Source: Rhizobium sp. PDO1-076
Lineage (GTDB): Bacteria; Pseudomonadota; Alphaproteobacteria; Rhizobiales; Rhizobiaceae
Assembly: GCF_000247475.1 (NCBI RefSeq)
Contig: NZ_AHZC01000397.1
Location: forward strand, 1-64,000
Length of the DNA: 64,000 bases
Reading direction: 5' to 3'
Shown here: in pieces, positions 1 through 9,589 of the stretch
Numbering within the stretch: the stretch's first letter is position 1
Layout of the letters: each line of letters begins with the position of its first letter
Position numbers and translations under genes: made by a program
The notes under the pieces: generated by a model
Databases searched by the model: none
What the model was told of the DNA's origin: nothing
Seen by the model: only the letters and a program-made list of their open reading frames with translations

Positions 1-3
1 ACC

Positions 4-588
4 TCAGCCCGGGCACTGCTTCAGCTGGGACGCATAGGTATAAGTAATGCTGGTGAAGCGCTTGGCGCCTTTCAAGGCTTCCGGGCGGTTCTTGTAGGCG
101 CCGCGCAGATAGCCGGCCTGGCCGGAATGATAGGCGAGATAGAGCTTGTAGGGGTCGTTCAGCGGGATGCCGGTCTTGGACGCGCTTTCGCGGTGGTACC
201 AGCCGATGAACTGCATGGCATCGCCGAAATCGGTGCGGCGGGCGCCCCAGCGGCCGGTTTCGCGCTGGTAACGCTCCCAGGTGCCGTCGAGCGCCTGCGA
301 ATAGCCATAGGCGCTGGATTGCCGTTTCCACGGGATGAAGCCCAGGAGCTTCTTGCGCGGCGGTCGCGCCGTCGCGCGGAAACTCGATTCGGTATAGATC
401 GTCGCCATCAGGATCGGCACCGGAACGCCATATTCGCGTTCGGCCTTTTGCGCCGCACTGCGCCAGTTGTTGAACAGCCCGTCGCGCTGCTCGAAGATCG
501 CGCAGGCATTGCGGGTCTGGCTCGGGGGCTTGGCACAGGCCGACAGCATCAGCATGACGCCAATGGCGGAAACAACAGCGGTACGCAT
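4..588 (-). CDS. Lytic-transglycosylase-like outer-membrane lipoprotein
   Basis: The 194-residue product starts with a lipoprotein signal; the lipobox LSAC (residues 15-18) puts the lipidated Cys at 18. The rest looks like a lysozyme-like SLT domain: ATIYTESSF carries the likely catalytic Glu67, followed by AYGYSQALDGTW (93-104) and AYHSGQAGY (152-160), the usual order in lytic transglycosylases. It would cleave peptidoglycan glycan strands from the periplasmic face of the outer membrane. It is a short single-domain member with no LysM or PG-binding module. The downstream neighbour lies outside the window, and the upstream 258 bases up to the tRNA hold no gene. Family call good; the exact enzyme (EmtA-like or other) cannot be told. 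Confidence 0.8.
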   Translation of the reverse strand: MRTAVVSAIGVMLMLSACAKPPSQTRNACAIFEQRDGLFNNWRSAAQKAEREYGVPVPILMATIYTESSFRATARPPRKKLLGFIPWKRQSSAYGYSQALDGTWERYQRETGRWGARRTDFGDAMQFIGWYHRESASKTGIPLNDPYKLYLAYHSGQAGYLRGAYKNRPEALKGAKRFTSITYTYASQLKQCPG

Positions 589-845
589 AACAAAACCTCG
601 CTTCGTCCGGCTCAGTTTATTACCTAAAATTTAACGAAAGGTTTTCTTAACAGACCGGATCTTGCATCACCGGAAATGGTGATGACGGGTACGAGGAGCA
701 CGCTATCCATTGGTGGACGCACATCCCGCGTGCTTGTCGTGACATGTCAGGTCCAGAGGCGGTGCATCAGCAAAGTGCATACACTTCATTGCTGGCCACA
801 AACCGAATTGCACCGTTGATCTTGCCAAATTGCATTTGAGAAATT

Positions 846-922
846 TGGTAGCGGGAGGCGGACTTGAACCGCCGACCTTGGGGTTATGAATCCCACGCTC
901 TAACCACCTGAGCTATCCCGCC
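846..922 (-). tRNA. tRNA-Met (CAT anticodon)
   Basis: The minus strand reads as a complete 77-nt cloverleaf beginning GGCGGGATAGCTCAG with an encoded 3' CCA. The acceptor stem GGCGGGA pairs with TCCCGCT (first pair G-U), the T arm holds GGTTCAAGTCC, and the anticodon loop is TTCATAA, giving anticodon CAT. The first base pair and D arm fit elongator tRNA-Met rather than initiator tRNA, which in this group starts CGCGGGG. A tRNA-Ile2 whose C34 is modified to lysidine also has CAT in the gene and cannot be fully ruled out by eye. Confidence 0.93.
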
Positions 923-1005
923 ACACATTCGGATCATTGGCTTTTGCGGCCCGCCGTCCGAAGCGTTGGGCGGCTTATAAGGCGTTGCTCCGACCAAAGT
1001 CAAGC

Positions 1006-1046
1006 GCAGTGAAAGCAAAAAGAACTCTGCTTTCACTGCCTTTTTC
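1006..1046. terminator. Hairpin downstream of mnmA
   Basis: A perfect 12-bp stem (1006-1017 with 1028-1039, GCAGTGAAAGCA) and a 10-base loop begin 18 bases beyond the mnmA stop. On the plus strand a CTTTTTCTTT run follows the stem; on the minus strand, the direction of mnmA, the tail is less T-rich. It lies between mnmA and the tRNA gene and is best read as the transcription end of mnmA. Confidence 0.5.
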
Positions 1047-1056
1047 TTTCCCGACC

Positions 1057-2253
1057 TTAAGCTGCGACCGGGCTTGCCAAAAGTGCCTTGAGCGAGGCTT
1101 CGGCGCTGTCCGAGCGGGCCGAGCGCTCGATGAAGCCGCCGCCATAGACGCGGGCGTCGGGGCCGGGGGCCGAATAGAGCACGCAGGCCTGGCCGGGGGC
1201 GACGCCGGCTTCGCCGATTTCGAGATCGACATAGACGCCGGTTGCGTCTGCATGCAGCACGGCCGGTGTCGGCGGGCGGGTCGAACGGACCTTGGCAAAG
1301 CAGGCAAAACCGCTGGCTGCTTCTTCTTCCAGGGTGAAGTCGCCAAGCCAGTTGATGTCACGCAGATAGACGCGGTGCGTCTCCAGCGCTTCCTTCGGGC
1401 CGACGATGACGCGGCGCGAGCGGGCGTCGAGATAGACCACGTAGAGGGGATCGCCGGTGGCAACGCCGAGGCCCTTCCGCTGGCCGATCGTGTAGTGCAG
1501 GATGCCTTCGTGCTGTCCCAGAATTCGGCCATCCAGATGCACGATGTCGCCGGCCAGAGCCGCATTCGGCTTCAGCTTGTTGATGATATCGGCATATTTG
1601 CCCTGTGGCACGAAACAGATGTCCTGGCTGTCGGCCTTCTTGGCGACGACGAGGCCCATGTCTTCGGCGAGCGCCCGGGTTTCGGCCTTGGACAGGCCGC
1701 CAAGCGGGAAGCGCAAATAGTCGATCTGTTCCTGGGTCGTGGCGAACAGGAAGTAGCTCTGGTCGCGCTCGTTGTCGATCGGGCGGAACAGGGCGCGGTG
1801 GTTGGGATCGTTGGCCAAGGGCACCGATTTCGAGCGGATATAGTGGCCGGTTGCGAGCGCATCGGCGCCGAGTTCCTTGGCGGTCGCCAGGAGATCGGCG
1901 AACTTGACTGTCTGGTTGCAGGCAACGCAGGGGATCGGCGTTTCACCGGCGACGTAACTTTCCATGAACGGGTTGATCACCGTGTCGCGGAAACGCTGTT
2001 CGTAGTCGAGCACGTAATGGGGAATGCCGAGCGTCTCGCAGACGCGGCGGGCATCGTCGATATCCTGGCCGGCGCAACAGGAGCCAGCGCGGTGGACCGC
2101 GGCGCCATGATCGTAGAGCTGCAGCGTGATGCCGAGCACGTCATAACCTTCGCGTTTCAGGATGCCGGCCACGACGGAGGAATCGACGCCGCCCGACATG
2201 GCGACGACAACGCGCGTATCTTCCGGTCTCTTGTCAAAATCCAGCGTGTTCAC
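1057..2253 (-). CDS. mnmA: tRNA-specific 2-thiouridylase MnmA
   Basis: MnmA makes the 2-thio group of wobble uridine-34 in tRNA-Lys, Glu and Gln, using ATP and sulfur passed along a relay. The ATP-pyrophosphatase loop MSGGVDSS lies near the N-terminus. The catalytic cysteines are in PCVACNQ and in QDICFVP, and the family motif IGQRKGLG and the C-terminal barrel are present. I place the start at the GTG at 2253 (398 residues, the usual rhizobial length, VNTLDFDK); the frame stays open 28 codons upstream to an ATG at 2337, but that extension is unlike the family. The gene is alone, followed by a hairpin. Function is secure; only the start is open. Confidence 0.95.
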   Translation of the reverse strand: MNTLDFDKRPEDTRVVVAMSGGVDSSVVAGILKREGYDVLGITLQLYDHGAAVHRAGSCCAGQDIDDARRVCETLGIPHYVLDYEQRFRDTVINPFMESYVAGETPIPCVACNQTVKFADLLATAKELGADALATGHYIRSKSVPLANDPNHRALFRPIDNERDQSYFLFATTQEQIDYLRFPLGGLSKAETRALAEDMGLVVAKKADSQDICFVPQGKYADIINKLKPNAALAGDIVHLDGRILGQHEGILHYTIGQRKGLGVATGDPLYVVYLDARSRRVIVGPKEALETHRVYLRDINWLGDFTLEEEAASGFACFAKVRSTRPPTPAVLHADATGVYVDLEIGEAGVAPGQACVLYSAPGPDARVYGGGFIERSARSDSAEASLKALLASPVAA

Positions 2254-2454
2254 GGGCTTCGTCTCTGTGCGTTCGAAAGACCGTTTGTCGCCGCCATTTT
2301 GCGGGATCAGGGCGTATTCCAAAGGGCGAAAACCCATTTGCCGATACCGGTCCGATTGTTGAGGGATATAGAAAGGAATGCCCCTTCATGCAAGAGCGCT
2401 GATTCGCACAAAGCCTTGTGGCCGGGGCGAATGTGCCGAGGAGACCATAGCACC

Positions 2455-3438
2455 ATGTCCGTCATGCTTACCGTCAGCCCCGAAATTTTCCCGATTGCCG
2501 GCGCTTTTACCATCTCGCGGGGGTCGCGGACCGAAGCCAGGGTGGTGACGGTGACGCTCACGGATGGTCCTCATGTTGGTCGCGGGGAATGCGTGCCCTA
2601 TGCGCGCTACGGTGAGACGGTCGAGGGTGTGGTGGCGACGATTGCGGCCGTGGCGGACGAGATTGCCGGCGGACTTGACCGCATCGGCCTGCAGGCGCGG
2701 TTGGAGCCGGGTGCTGGGCGCAATGCGCTCGACTGCGCCTTCTGGGATCTGGAGGCCAAGCGGGCGGGCCAGCCCGTCTGGCAATTGGCGGGGCTTGGCG
2801 CACCCGGGCCGCTGCAGACCACCTATACACTGTCGCTCGGAACGCCAGCCAGCATGCGGGCAGCGGCCGAGCGCGAGGCGGGCAGGCCGCTTTTGAAGGT
2901 CAAGCTCGGCGGAGAGGGCGATATCGAACGGATCGAAGCCGTCCGCTCCGGCGCGCCGCAATCGGCGATCATCGTCGATGCCAACGAGGGCTGGACGCTG
3001 GATCAATACAAGGCGCTGGCGCCGGTTTTCCTCAAACTTGGCGTGACACTGGTCGAGCAGCCGTTTCCGGCCGGGGCCGACGATGCGCTGCTCGGGCTGG
3101 AACGGGTGCTGCCGGTCTGCGCCGACGAAAGCTGCCATGACCGGCATTCGCTGGACGCGCTGACGGGCAAATATGATGCGGTGAACATCAAGCTCGACAA
3201 GACAGGTGGCCTGACCGAGGCGCTTTTGATGCGCGACGCAGCCATGGCCGCCGGGTTCGAGATCATGATCGGCTGCATGGTCGGCACGTCGCTGGCTATG
3301 GCGCCTGCCTTCCTGGTTGGCCAGGGGGCGGCTTTCGTCGATCTCGACGGGCCGTTGCTGCTCGCAAAGGATCGTGATGCGGCGATCGTCTACGAGGGGT
3401 CGACGATGCAGGTGCCACCCACCGCACTTTGGGGATGA
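2455..3438 (+). CDS. dgcA: Dipeptide epimerase / N-acetyl-D-Glu racemase DgcA-like (enolase superfamily)
   Basis: This 327-residue protein has the full muconate-lactonizing-enzyme layout. The KxK pair LLKVKLGG (Lys148, Lys150) is the first base; metal ligands lie in IIVDANEGW (Asp175), LVEQPFP (Glu201) and CADES (Asp224); the second base is in NIKLDKTGGL (about 246-249). That pattern is typical of L-Ala-D/L-Glu epimerases, and in rhizobia such proteins are annotated as DgcA, which racemises N-acetyl-glutamate. Likely role: recycling or catabolism of D-Glu-containing murein peptides. The start is the ATG at 2455; a second ATG three codons on is possible. The DgcN partner often named with DgcA is not next to it. 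Confidence 0.75.
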   Translation: MSVMLTVSPEIFPIAGAFTISRGSRTEARVVTVTLTDGPHVGRGECVPYARYGETVEGVVATIAAVADEIAGGLDRIGLQARLEPGAGRNALDCAFWDLEAKRAGQPVWQLAGLGAPGPLQTTYTLSLGTPASMRAAAEREAGRPLLKVKLGGEGDIERIEAVRSGAPQSAIIVDANEGWTLDQYKALAPVFLKLGVTLVEQPFPAGADDALLGLERVLPVCADESCHDRHSLDALTGKYDAVNIKLDKTGGLTEALLMRDAAMAAGFEIMIGCMVGTSLAMAPAFLVGQGAAFVDLDGPLLLAKDRDAAIVYEGSTMQVPPTALWG

Positions 3439-3450
3439 CGTAGCGCAGCC

Positions 3451-4143
3451 TCAGCGCCTGACGGGCGCTGCCGGGCCGTTGACCGCAAGCCAGATCATAT
3501 GTTTCGCCCCGCCGCCCTTGCGGCTGGCCCGGGTCGGCACTTCCTCGGCGGCAAAGCCGCATTCCTTGATACGTTTGGTAAAGCGCGGATCGGGGCCTGA
3601 CGACCAGACGGCGAGCACGCCGTTGTTGCGCAATGCGGCTTTGGTCGCGCGCAGGCCGCGCAAATCATAGAGGCTGTCGTTTTCTGCGCGGGTCAGGCCA
3701 TCCGGGCCGTTGTCGACATCGAGCAGGATGGCGTCATAGGTGTCGCGCGACCTGGCGATCAAGGCCCCGACATCGCCGACATGAATGCTGACGCGCGGAT
3801 CATCGAGACTGCCCTTGTAGATCTCGGCCATCGGACCGCGTGCCCATTCGACAACGCCCGGCACCAGTTCGGCAACTGTCACTTTTGCGTCTTCAGGCAG
3901 GACATCCAGCGCCGCGCGCAGGGTAAAACCCATGCCGAGGCCGCCGATCAGGATATGGGCCTTACGGGTCTCTTTGATGCGATCCCAGGATAGGGTGGCC
4001 AGCGCTTCTTCCGAGCCGCTCAGCCGACTGTTCATCAGTTCGTTGGCGCCGAGCATGATGGAAAACTCGCTGCCGCGCTGTTTCAGGCGCAGTTCACCGC
4101 CGCCGGGGATACTGGCGCTATCGAGCTGGATCCAGGGAAGCAT
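3451..4143 (-). CDS. Spermidine-synthase-like protein
   Basis: The 230-residue protein has a Rossmann methyltransferase-type core: the nucleotide loop ILIGGLGMGFTLRAAL (about 64-79), the acidic strand end VTVAELVPGVVEWA, then VSIHVGDV and AILLDVDNGPDGL. This is the polyamine-synthase-like fold often annotated SpeE-like. It is shorter than true spermidine synthases (about 280 or more), lacks most of the N-terminal beta domain, and has no recognisable speD or speE neighbour, so polyamine synthesis is not established. It converges on the preceding epimerase gene with a 12-base gap. Substrate unknown. Confidence 0.7.
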   Translation of the reverse strand: MLPWIQLDSASIPGGGELRLKQRGSEFSIMLGANELMNSRLSGSEEALATLSWDRIKETRKAHILIGGLGMGFTLRAALDVLPEDAKVTVAELVPGVVEWARGPMAEIYKGSLDDPRVSIHVGDVGALIARSRDTYDAILLDVDNGPDGLTRAENDSLYDLRGLRATKAALRNNGVLAVWSSGPDPRFTKRIKECGFAAEEVPTRASRKGGGAKHMIWLAVNGPAAPVRR

Positions 4144-4312
4144 GGTGTTCTCTCATTGCTGGCAAGATGGGCCGTCGCCGGCAAGAGCAGCCGTCCTATC
4201 ACGAGGCTTGCTGCCATTTCAATTGCGGCGCGTCTGCGACCGGGTTTTGTCTTGGACAGGGCCGATGGTTTCGCTATCGTCGCGGCCATCTGTTCACGAG
4301 ATTCTGGAAATC

Positions 4313-5083
4313 ATGCCCGCACCTGTCAATACTTTCAAACGCGCTCTGGCCGCGAACGATACCCTGTTGGTTGGCCTCTGGGTGGCCCTTGCCAGTCCGC
4401 ATGCTGCGGAAGTCTGTGCCGGTGCCGGGTTCGACTGGCTGCTGATCGATGGCGAGCATGGACCGAACGATATCCCGCTGATCGCAAGCCAGCTTGCAGC
4501 GATGGCGCGGCATTCGGCCCATGCGGTGGTCAGGCTCGTCGTCGGTGAGCCCTGGTTGATCAAGCAGGCGCTTGATGTCGGCGCGCAGACACTGATGATC
4601 CCGATGGTCGAGACCGGCGCGCAGGCGGAACTTCTCGCCAAGGCCTGCCGCTATCCGCCGGAGGGTATGCGCGGTATGGGCGCAAGCCTCGGCCGGGCAT
4701 CGGATTTCGGCCGGATTTCCGACTATGCCGAAACCGCCAATCGCGAGATCTGCCTGATTGCCCAGATCGAAAGCCGGATGGGTATCGACAATGCCGATGC
4801 GATCATCGCCACCGAAGGGGTCGATGCGATCCTGATCGGTCCGGCGGATCTCGCCGCCGACATGGGCTTTCCCGGCCGGTCGACTGCGCCGGAGGTCATG
4901 GCAGCGGTGGATGCCCTGATCCGCAAGATCGTCGCGGCCGGCAAGCCGGTCGGCATCATGTCCGGCGATCCGGCGATGATTGCGCTGGCGAAAGCAGCGG
5001 GCATCCGGTTCCTTGCGACCAGTTCCGATGTCGGGCTGCTGATGAAGGGTGCCGCGGCGCTTGCAACCTCGATGCGCAGCTAA
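4313..5083 (+). CDS. HpcH/HpaI family class II aldolase
   Basis: This 256-residue product matches the metal-dependent HpaI fold. LLIDGEHGPND supplies the early acidic/His region, VGAQTLMIPMVET and LIAQIES carry metal-binding Glu residues, and LIGPADLAADMG is the family signature. Such enzymes reversibly cleave 4-hydroxy-2-oxo acids, for example 4-hydroxy-2-oxoheptanedioate or 2-keto-3-deoxy-L-rhamnonate, to pyruvate plus an aldehyde. The open frame extends far upstream, but MPAPVNTF at 4313 is the family-like start. The next gene, an Ldh-type dehydrogenase, follows 17 bases on and is likely co-transcribed, suggesting a small sugar-acid or hydroxy-acid pathway. Substrate is not determined by sequence. 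Confidence 0.85.
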   Translation: MPAPVNTFKRALAANDTLLVGLWVALASPHAAEVCAGAGFDWLLIDGEHGPNDIPLIASQLAAMARHSAHAVVRLVVGEPWLIKQALDVGAQTLMIPMVETGAQAELLAKACRYPPEGMRGMGASLGRASDFGRISDYAETANREICLIAQIESRMGIDNADAIIATEGVDAILIGPADLAADMGFPGRSTAPEVMAAVDALIRKIVAAGKPVGIMSGDPAMIALAKAAGIRFLATSSDVGLLMKGAAALATSMRS

Positions 5084-5100
5084 GCGGTAGTGGATTTCTG

Positions 5101-6093
5101 ATGAAGCTTTCTCTTGATGCCGCGCAGTCCCTTGTGGTCGGCGCTCTCTTGCGGTCCGGCGTGGATGCTCACAATGCCGCATCGGTCGCCCGGGCGCTGG
5201 TCAGTGCCGAGGCCGCCGGCCAGGGCGGCCACGGGCTGCGGCGCGTGCCGGCCTATTCGGCGCAGGCCAAGGCCGGCAAGGTCGATGGACAGGTGATGCC
5301 GCGTGCTGTGTCACCACGCCCTTCCGTGCTGGCCATTGACGCAATGAACGGCTTTGCCTACCCGGCACTGGATCTGGCGGTGGCCGAACTGCCGGAAATC
5401 GCCAAGGCACAGGGCATTGCGATTGCCTCGATCTATCGTTCGCATCATGCCGGCGTGATGGGGCTCACCGTCGAACGGTTTGCCGAACAGGGGCTGGCGG
5501 CGATGATGTTTGCCAATGCGCCGGCATCTATTGCGCCGTGGGGCGGCAAGAAGGCGCTCTATGGCACCAATCCGATCGCATTTTCAGTGCCGATCGCGGG
5601 CGGCGATCCGATCACCGTTGATCTCGCTATTTCCAAGGTTGCGCGCGGCAAGATCATGGCGGCGCGGCAGAAGGGCGAGGCCATTCCGGACGACTGGGCG
5701 TTCGACCTCGACGGCAATCCGACCACCGACGCCGAAGTTGCGATGACCGGCATGATGGCGCCGCTCGGTGGCGCCAAGGGTGCGGCGCTGGCGATGATGG
5801 TCGAGATCCTGTCGGCCGGGATCACCGGGGCCAATTATGCCTTCGAGGCCTCGTCGCTGTTCGACGACAAGGGACCGCCGGTGGCGCTCGGCCAGACGAT
5901 CATCGCCATCGATGCCACAGCGACCGGTGGCGCGGGCGTGTTCAAGCGGCTGGCGCTTTTGGCCGACGAGATCGATGCGCAGGAGGGTGTGCGTATTCCC
6001 GGCCGTCGTGGCCAGGGGCTTTCGCGCACGGCCGAGGCCGAGGGCATCGAGATCGAAGACGACGTGATTGCCGCGATCGACGCCATCGCCTGA
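5101..6093 (+). CDS. Ldh family (malate/L-sulfolactate-type) NAD(P)-dependent oxidoreductase
   Basis: The 330-residue protein belongs to the non-Rossmann YlbC/MdH2 dehydrogenases. Signatures are GQGGHGLRRVP near residue 43, IYRSHHAGVMGLTVE (catalytic-type His region), APWGGKKALYGTNPIAFSVP for NAD(P) binding and the late PLGGAKGAALAMMVE. Members oxidise 2-hydroxy acids (malate, lactate, sulfolactate, ureidoglycolate) or reduce cyclic imino acids. It starts 17 bases after the aldolase gene and probably forms an operon with it, so a hydroxy-acid linked to the aldolase product is a reasonable guess. It ends 29 bases before the convergent dctD. Confidence 0.85.
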   Translation: MKLSLDAAQSLVVGALLRSGVDAHNAASVARALVSAEAAGQGGHGLRRVPAYSAQAKAGKVDGQVMPRAVSPRPSVLAIDAMNGFAYPALDLAVAELPEIAKAQGIAIASIYRSHHAGVMGLTVERFAEQGLAAMMFANAPASIAPWGGKKALYGTNPIAFSVPIAGGDPITVDLAISKVARGKIMAARQKGEAIPDDWAFDLDGNPTTDAEVAMTGMMAPLGGAKGAALAMMVEILSAGITGANYAFEASSLFDDKGPPVALGQTIIAIDATATGGAGVFKRLALLADEIDAQEGVRIPGRRGQGLSRTAEAEGIEIEDDVIAAIDAIA

Positions 6094-6122
6094 GTTTTGC
6101 CGCAAGGGCCATGTGGAGGGGA

Positions 6123-7487
6123 TCAGTCCTGATCGGTGTAGTCGTTGCGGTTGATGCCGTGGCGCTGCAGCTTGTCGTAGAAGGTCTTGCGCGGAATGCC
6201 GAGCGCTTCCAGCGTCCTTCGCACGTCACCGTCATTGTCGCGCAAAGCCTTGCGGATCAGGTTGCCTTCGTGGCGTTCCATGCGTTCCGGCAGGCTCAGG
6301 CCCTCATCCGCCGAGGATGGCTCCAGCAGGGGCTCCGATGCCATCTGCGGCGGCGGCGTGATGCCGAGCACGACACGCTCGGCATAGTGGGCAAGCTCGC
6401 GGACATTGCCGGGCCAGGCATGGCTGTCGAGGTGGCGGGCGATCTCGCCGGTCAGCACCGGCACATCGCGCTTGAAACGTTCTGCGGCGCGGGCGGCGAA
6501 ATGTGAAAACAACAGCGGGATGTCGGCGCGCCGTTCCCTAAGTGGCGGGATAGAGACGGTGACGACGTTGAGCCGGTAATAGAGATCCTCGCGAAAATCG
6601 CCCCGTTCGGCCGGATTGCCGAGATCGACCTTGGCGGCGGCAACGACGCGCAGGTCGACCGGCCGCACGTCGTTGATGCCAAGCGGCGTGACTTCGCGCA
6701 TTTCCAGAACACGCAGCATCTTCACCTGGGTGGCTGGCGGCATGCTTTCGATTTCGTCGAGAAACAGCGTGCCGCCACTGGCATGTTCGATGCGGCCGAT
6801 GCGTTTCTTCTGGGCGCCGGTAAAGGCCCCCGCTTCATGGCCGAAGAGTTCACTTTCGATCACGGTCTCGGGCAGCGCGCCGCAGTTCAGCGCGACAAAA
6901 TTGCCGCGGTTGCGACGGCTCCAGCGGTGCAGGAGGGTGGCGACGACTTCCTTGCCGCTGCCGGTCTCGCCTGCGACCAGCACGTCGATATCGGTGTCGG
7001 CGATCTGGCGCAGCGTCTGGCGCAGATGTTCCATGGCCGGCGTCTGGCCGATCAGCGGCAGGTCGTCCTGACTTGCCTCGGCGGCCTGGCGCAGGCGGCG
7101 GTTCTCGATGACCAGCTTCCGCATGGCGGCGGCGCGGCTGACGCTTTGCACGAGACGATCGGCAGCAAACGGCTTGGCGATGAAATCATAGGCGCCGTCC
7201 TGCATGGCCCGGACCGCCATGTCTATGTCGCCATGGCCGGTGATTAAAAGGACCGGAAGTTCGGGATCGAGGGCCTTGATCCGGGAGAACAGTTCCAGCC
7301 CGTCCATGCCGGCCATGCGGATGTCCGTGACGACGACGGCGTCGAGGTCGGGCGAGAGCAGGGCGAGGGCCTGGGTAGCGGATGGAACGTCGCGCACGGC
7401 GAAACCGGCAAGCTCCAGCGTCTGGCGGGTGGCATGCCGCAGGGCGGCATCGTCGTCGACAAGGATGATGTTGGTGTCTTTTTTCAT
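6123..7487 (-). CDS. dctD: C4-dicarboxylate response regulator DctD (NtrC family)
   Basis: This is a three-domain sigma-54 activator of 454 residues. The receiver (about 5-120) has the acidic pair VDDDAA, phosphorylatable Asp55 in VVTDIRMAG and Lys in AKPF. The AAA+ domain (about 145-375) has Walker A GETGSGKE, the sigma-54 contact loop GAFTGA and Walker [11 protein letters not shown]. The C-terminal Fis-type helix-turn-helix ends [18 protein letters not shown]. It should activate dctA when DctB senses dicarboxylates. It overlaps the end of dctB by 4 bases (ATGA), so the two are translationally coupled. The candidate target sites lie just upstream of dctB. Identification is firm from domains plus context. 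Confidence 0.95.
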   Translation of the reverse strand: MKKDTNIILVDDDAALRHATRQTLELAGFAVRDVPSATQALALLSPDLDAVVVTDIRMAGMDGLELFSRIKALDPELPVLLITGHGDIDMAVRAMQDGAYDFIAKPFAADRLVQSVSRAAAMRKLVIENRRLRQAAEASQDDLPLIGQTPAMEHLRQTLRQIADTDIDVLVAGETGSGKEVVATLLHRWSRRNRGNFVALNCGALPETVIESELFGHEAGAFTGAQKKRIGRIEHASGGTLFLDEIESMPPATQVKMLRVLEMREVTPLGINDVRPVDLRVVAAAKVDLGNPAERGDFREDLYYRLNVVTVSIPPLRERRADIPLLFSHFAARAAERFKRDVPVLTGEIARHLDSHAWPGNVRELAHYAERVVLGITPPPQMASEPLLEPSSADEGLSLPERMERHEGNLIRKALRDNDGDVRRTLEALGIPRKTFYDKLQRHGINRNDYTDQD

Positions 7488-9346
7488 CGGCCGGCACGCT
7501 TCAGGGTGACGGTGAAGGCGGTTCCGGCAGTCGTGCTTTCGACATCGATGCGACCTGCGTAGTCGCTGACGATGTCCTTGCAGATAACAAGACCCAGGCC
7601 GAGGCCACTATCCTTTGAGGTGTTGAACGGGGTGAACAGGTTTTCGAGGACTGTCGGCGGTATGCCCGGCCCGTTGTCGGCGATGGCGATCGCCACCTCG
7701 TCAGGGTTTGCGGGGGCGAGACTGACGGAGATGCTGCCGTTGGCGCGGCCGTCCACGGCTTCCAGGGCATTCTGCAGCAGGTTGATCAGTACCTGTTCCA
7801 GGCGGATGCGGTTGGCCGACACGGTGATGCCCTCGGGGATCGACTGCACCTTCAGCATATCGAGGTTGCCGGCAAAGCGGCTGCGCAAGAGCAGCAGCGC
7901 ACCGTCCACGGCGGTTTTCAGGCTGACGGGCTCGGCGGCGGCGCGTCCTTTCCGGGCGAAGCCGCGCAATTCGTTGGTGATGGCACCGATCCGGTCGGTC
8001 AAGGCGCCGATGGCGTTCAGGTTTTCCGATGCCGGCGCGGTTTCCCCCCGGGTGAGATAGGTGCGCGCGTTGTCGGCATAGGCGCGGATCGTGGCAACGG
8101 GCTGGTTGATCTCGTGGGCGACGCCGGCCGCCACCTGGCCGAGAATGGCAAGTCTGTTGGCCTGCACGAGTTCATGCTGGACGGTCTGCAGGCGTGTCTC
8201 CGTCGAGCGGTGTTCGCTGATTTCGGTCTGCAGCCTATCCCTTGCCATGGTCAGTTCGCTGGTGCGGGCGGTGACCTTACGTTCCAGATCGTCGCGGGCG
8301 GCTCGCTCGGCTGCCTGGCGACGCAGTGCCCTGCCGCGACGATAAAAGAGGAGGGCGGCCAGCGCGATCAGCGGGAGAACCACCATGAGTGCGGCAAGCC
8401 GGGCCTGCCAGATACCCGCAGTCATGACATCTGCCGCCGGCGCGAAGACGTGCATCTTCCACGGCGTGCCGGGCACATCCAGCGTCACGGACATATGCGG
8501 CTGTTGCGGCATGCCGTCGCCCGGTTCGGTTGACGCCATGTGGTGACCATCGAGATCCATCAATTGCCAGACCGGCAGCGGCTCTAGGGAGGCCTCGCCG
8601 AATTGCAGGCTTGCGCGCACGGCAACCCGTTCCTGCGGTGGAATGTCATCGGTGCTGAGGAAGCGCCATTCCGGCCGGCTGGTGATCAGCACGATGCCGT
8701 GGTTGTCGGTGACGAAGGTGGATCTGCCGGTCTTGCCCCAGTCACGCTCAAGCGCATCGAATTCGACCTTGACGACCACGATGCCTACGGCGACATCGTT
8801 TTCATCGCTGACCCGTTGCGCCAGATAGAGACCTGGCCGCTTGCTGACATTGCCCAGCGCATATTGTTCGGCGCGCCCCAGGGACATGCCACGCGTGAAA
8901 TATTCGCGGAAATTGTAGTCATTGCCAACGAAGCTGTCGGGCTCCTGCCAATTGCTGGCCGCAATCGCGATGCCATCACGACCTATGACATAGATGACCG
9001 CAGTCTTCGTGCCGAGGACCAGCGCCTCGAGTTTCCTGTTCAGGGCTGCGACCGCTTCGGCCGTCGGATTGGTCAGCGCGCCGCTGACCTGCCTGTCGGC
9101 GGCAAGCACCAGCGGCAGCGCGCGGGGGCGTTCGAGCGTTGCCTGCAAGAGTGCGCGTTTCAGTTCGGCATCTTCGGTCACATCGTCGGCCAGCGTCGAA
9201 ACAGCGCTGCGCATGCCCGCTTCGCCGGCGAAAAAGAGGGTACCGGTAAGTGCGAGCACCGACAGCAACAGGAAGACCAGCCAGAATGCCCGGCGTCTGA
9301 CAGACGATGGTGGCAGATCCAGTGAAGATTGCGTGTTTGAGGCCAT
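7484..9346 (-). CDS. dctB: C4-dicarboxylate sensor histidine kinase DctB
   Basis: The protein is a membrane sensor kinase of 620 residues. A first membrane helix (about 20-42) is followed by a large periplasmic double-PAS-like domain containing [16 protein letters not shown], a second helix near 318-337, a coiled linker and the kinase core: phospho-acceptor His in VAHEINQP (about 411), N box [14 protein letters not shown] and [13 protein letters not shown]. It senses succinate-type acids together with the DctA carrier and phosphorylates DctD. I choose the ATG at 9346; the frame runs to a GTG at 9403, but that would put both activator-site repeats (9355-9403) inside the coding sequence. Confidence 0.93.
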   Translation of the reverse strand: MASNTQSSLDLPPSSVRRRAFWLVFLLLSVLALTGTLFFAGEAGMRSAVSTLADDVTEDAELKRALLQATLERPRALPLVLAADRQVSGALTNPTAEAVAALNRKLEALVLGTKTAVIYVIGRDGIAIAASNWQEPDSFVGNDYNFREYFTRGMSLGRAEQYALGNVSKRPGLYLAQRVSDENDVAVGIVVVKVEFDALERDWGKTGRSTFVTDNHGIVLITSRPEWRFLSTDDIPPQERVAVRASLQFGEASLEPLPVWQLMDLDGHHMASTEPGDGMPQQPHMSVTLDVPGTPWKMHVFAPAADVMTAGIWQARLAALMVVLPLIALAALLFYRRGRALRRQAAERAARDDLERKVTARTSELTMARDRLQTEISEHRSTETRLQTVQHELVQANRLAILGQVAAGVAHEINQPVATIRAYADNARTYLTRGETAPASENLNAIGALTDRIGAITNELRGFARKGRAAAEPVSLKTAVDGALLLLRSRFAGNLDMLKVQSIPEGITVSANRIRLEQVLINLLQNALEAVDGRANGSISVSLAPANPDEVAIAIADNGPGIPPTVLENLFTPFNTSKDSGLGLGLVICKDIVSDYAGRIDVESTTAGTAFTVTLKRAGR

Positions 9347-9354
9347 GACGAATT

Positions 9355-9403
9355 GTGCGTCAAACCGCACTGTTTGCCAAGTATGGCGTGCGAACATCCG
9401 CAC
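9355..9403. promoter_or_regulatory. Two tandem DctD-type upstream activator sites
   Basis: Two inverted repeats of the same format, GTGCG-N6-CGCAC, occupy 9355-9370 and 9388-9403. Their centres are 33 bases apart, close to three helical turns, so both face the same side of the DNA. They lie between dctB and dctA, about 75-105 bases upstream of the -24 element. Paired sites in this position are what is known for DctD in rhizobia; binding here is inferred. Confidence 0.8.
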
Positions 9404-9476
9404 GCCTTCAGTTAATTCAATCTGAAGAGATAATTTTATCCAATTATATCAGTGGCTTGAGTTTCGCCGTCGCAAT

Positions 9477-9492
9477 TGGCACGCGCCTTGCT
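9477..9492 (+). promoter_or_regulatory. Sigma-54 promoter of dctA
   Basis: TGGCAC-GCGCC-TTGCT matches the -24/-12 consensus, with GG at 9478-9479 and GC at 9490-9491 separated by the required ten bases. Transcription would start near 9502, giving a leader of roughly 88 bases before the dctA ATG. It explains why the neighbouring dctD encodes a sigma-54 activator. Confidence 0.88.
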
Positions 9493-9589
9493 TATGAAAC
9501 GGCAACGGGGTCCGCTCCGTGTTTCACTCACTATCGCAGTGCCCGGGAGGCCGGAACGAGTTCCGACAGGGGCGACAACGGAGGAAAGC

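Noticed and set aside
937-2454. Long open plus-strand frame joined to the epimerase gene (total 833 codons)
   Set aside because: It is the antisense of mnmA; only the part from 2455 resembles a protein family. High GC makes long shadow frames common here.
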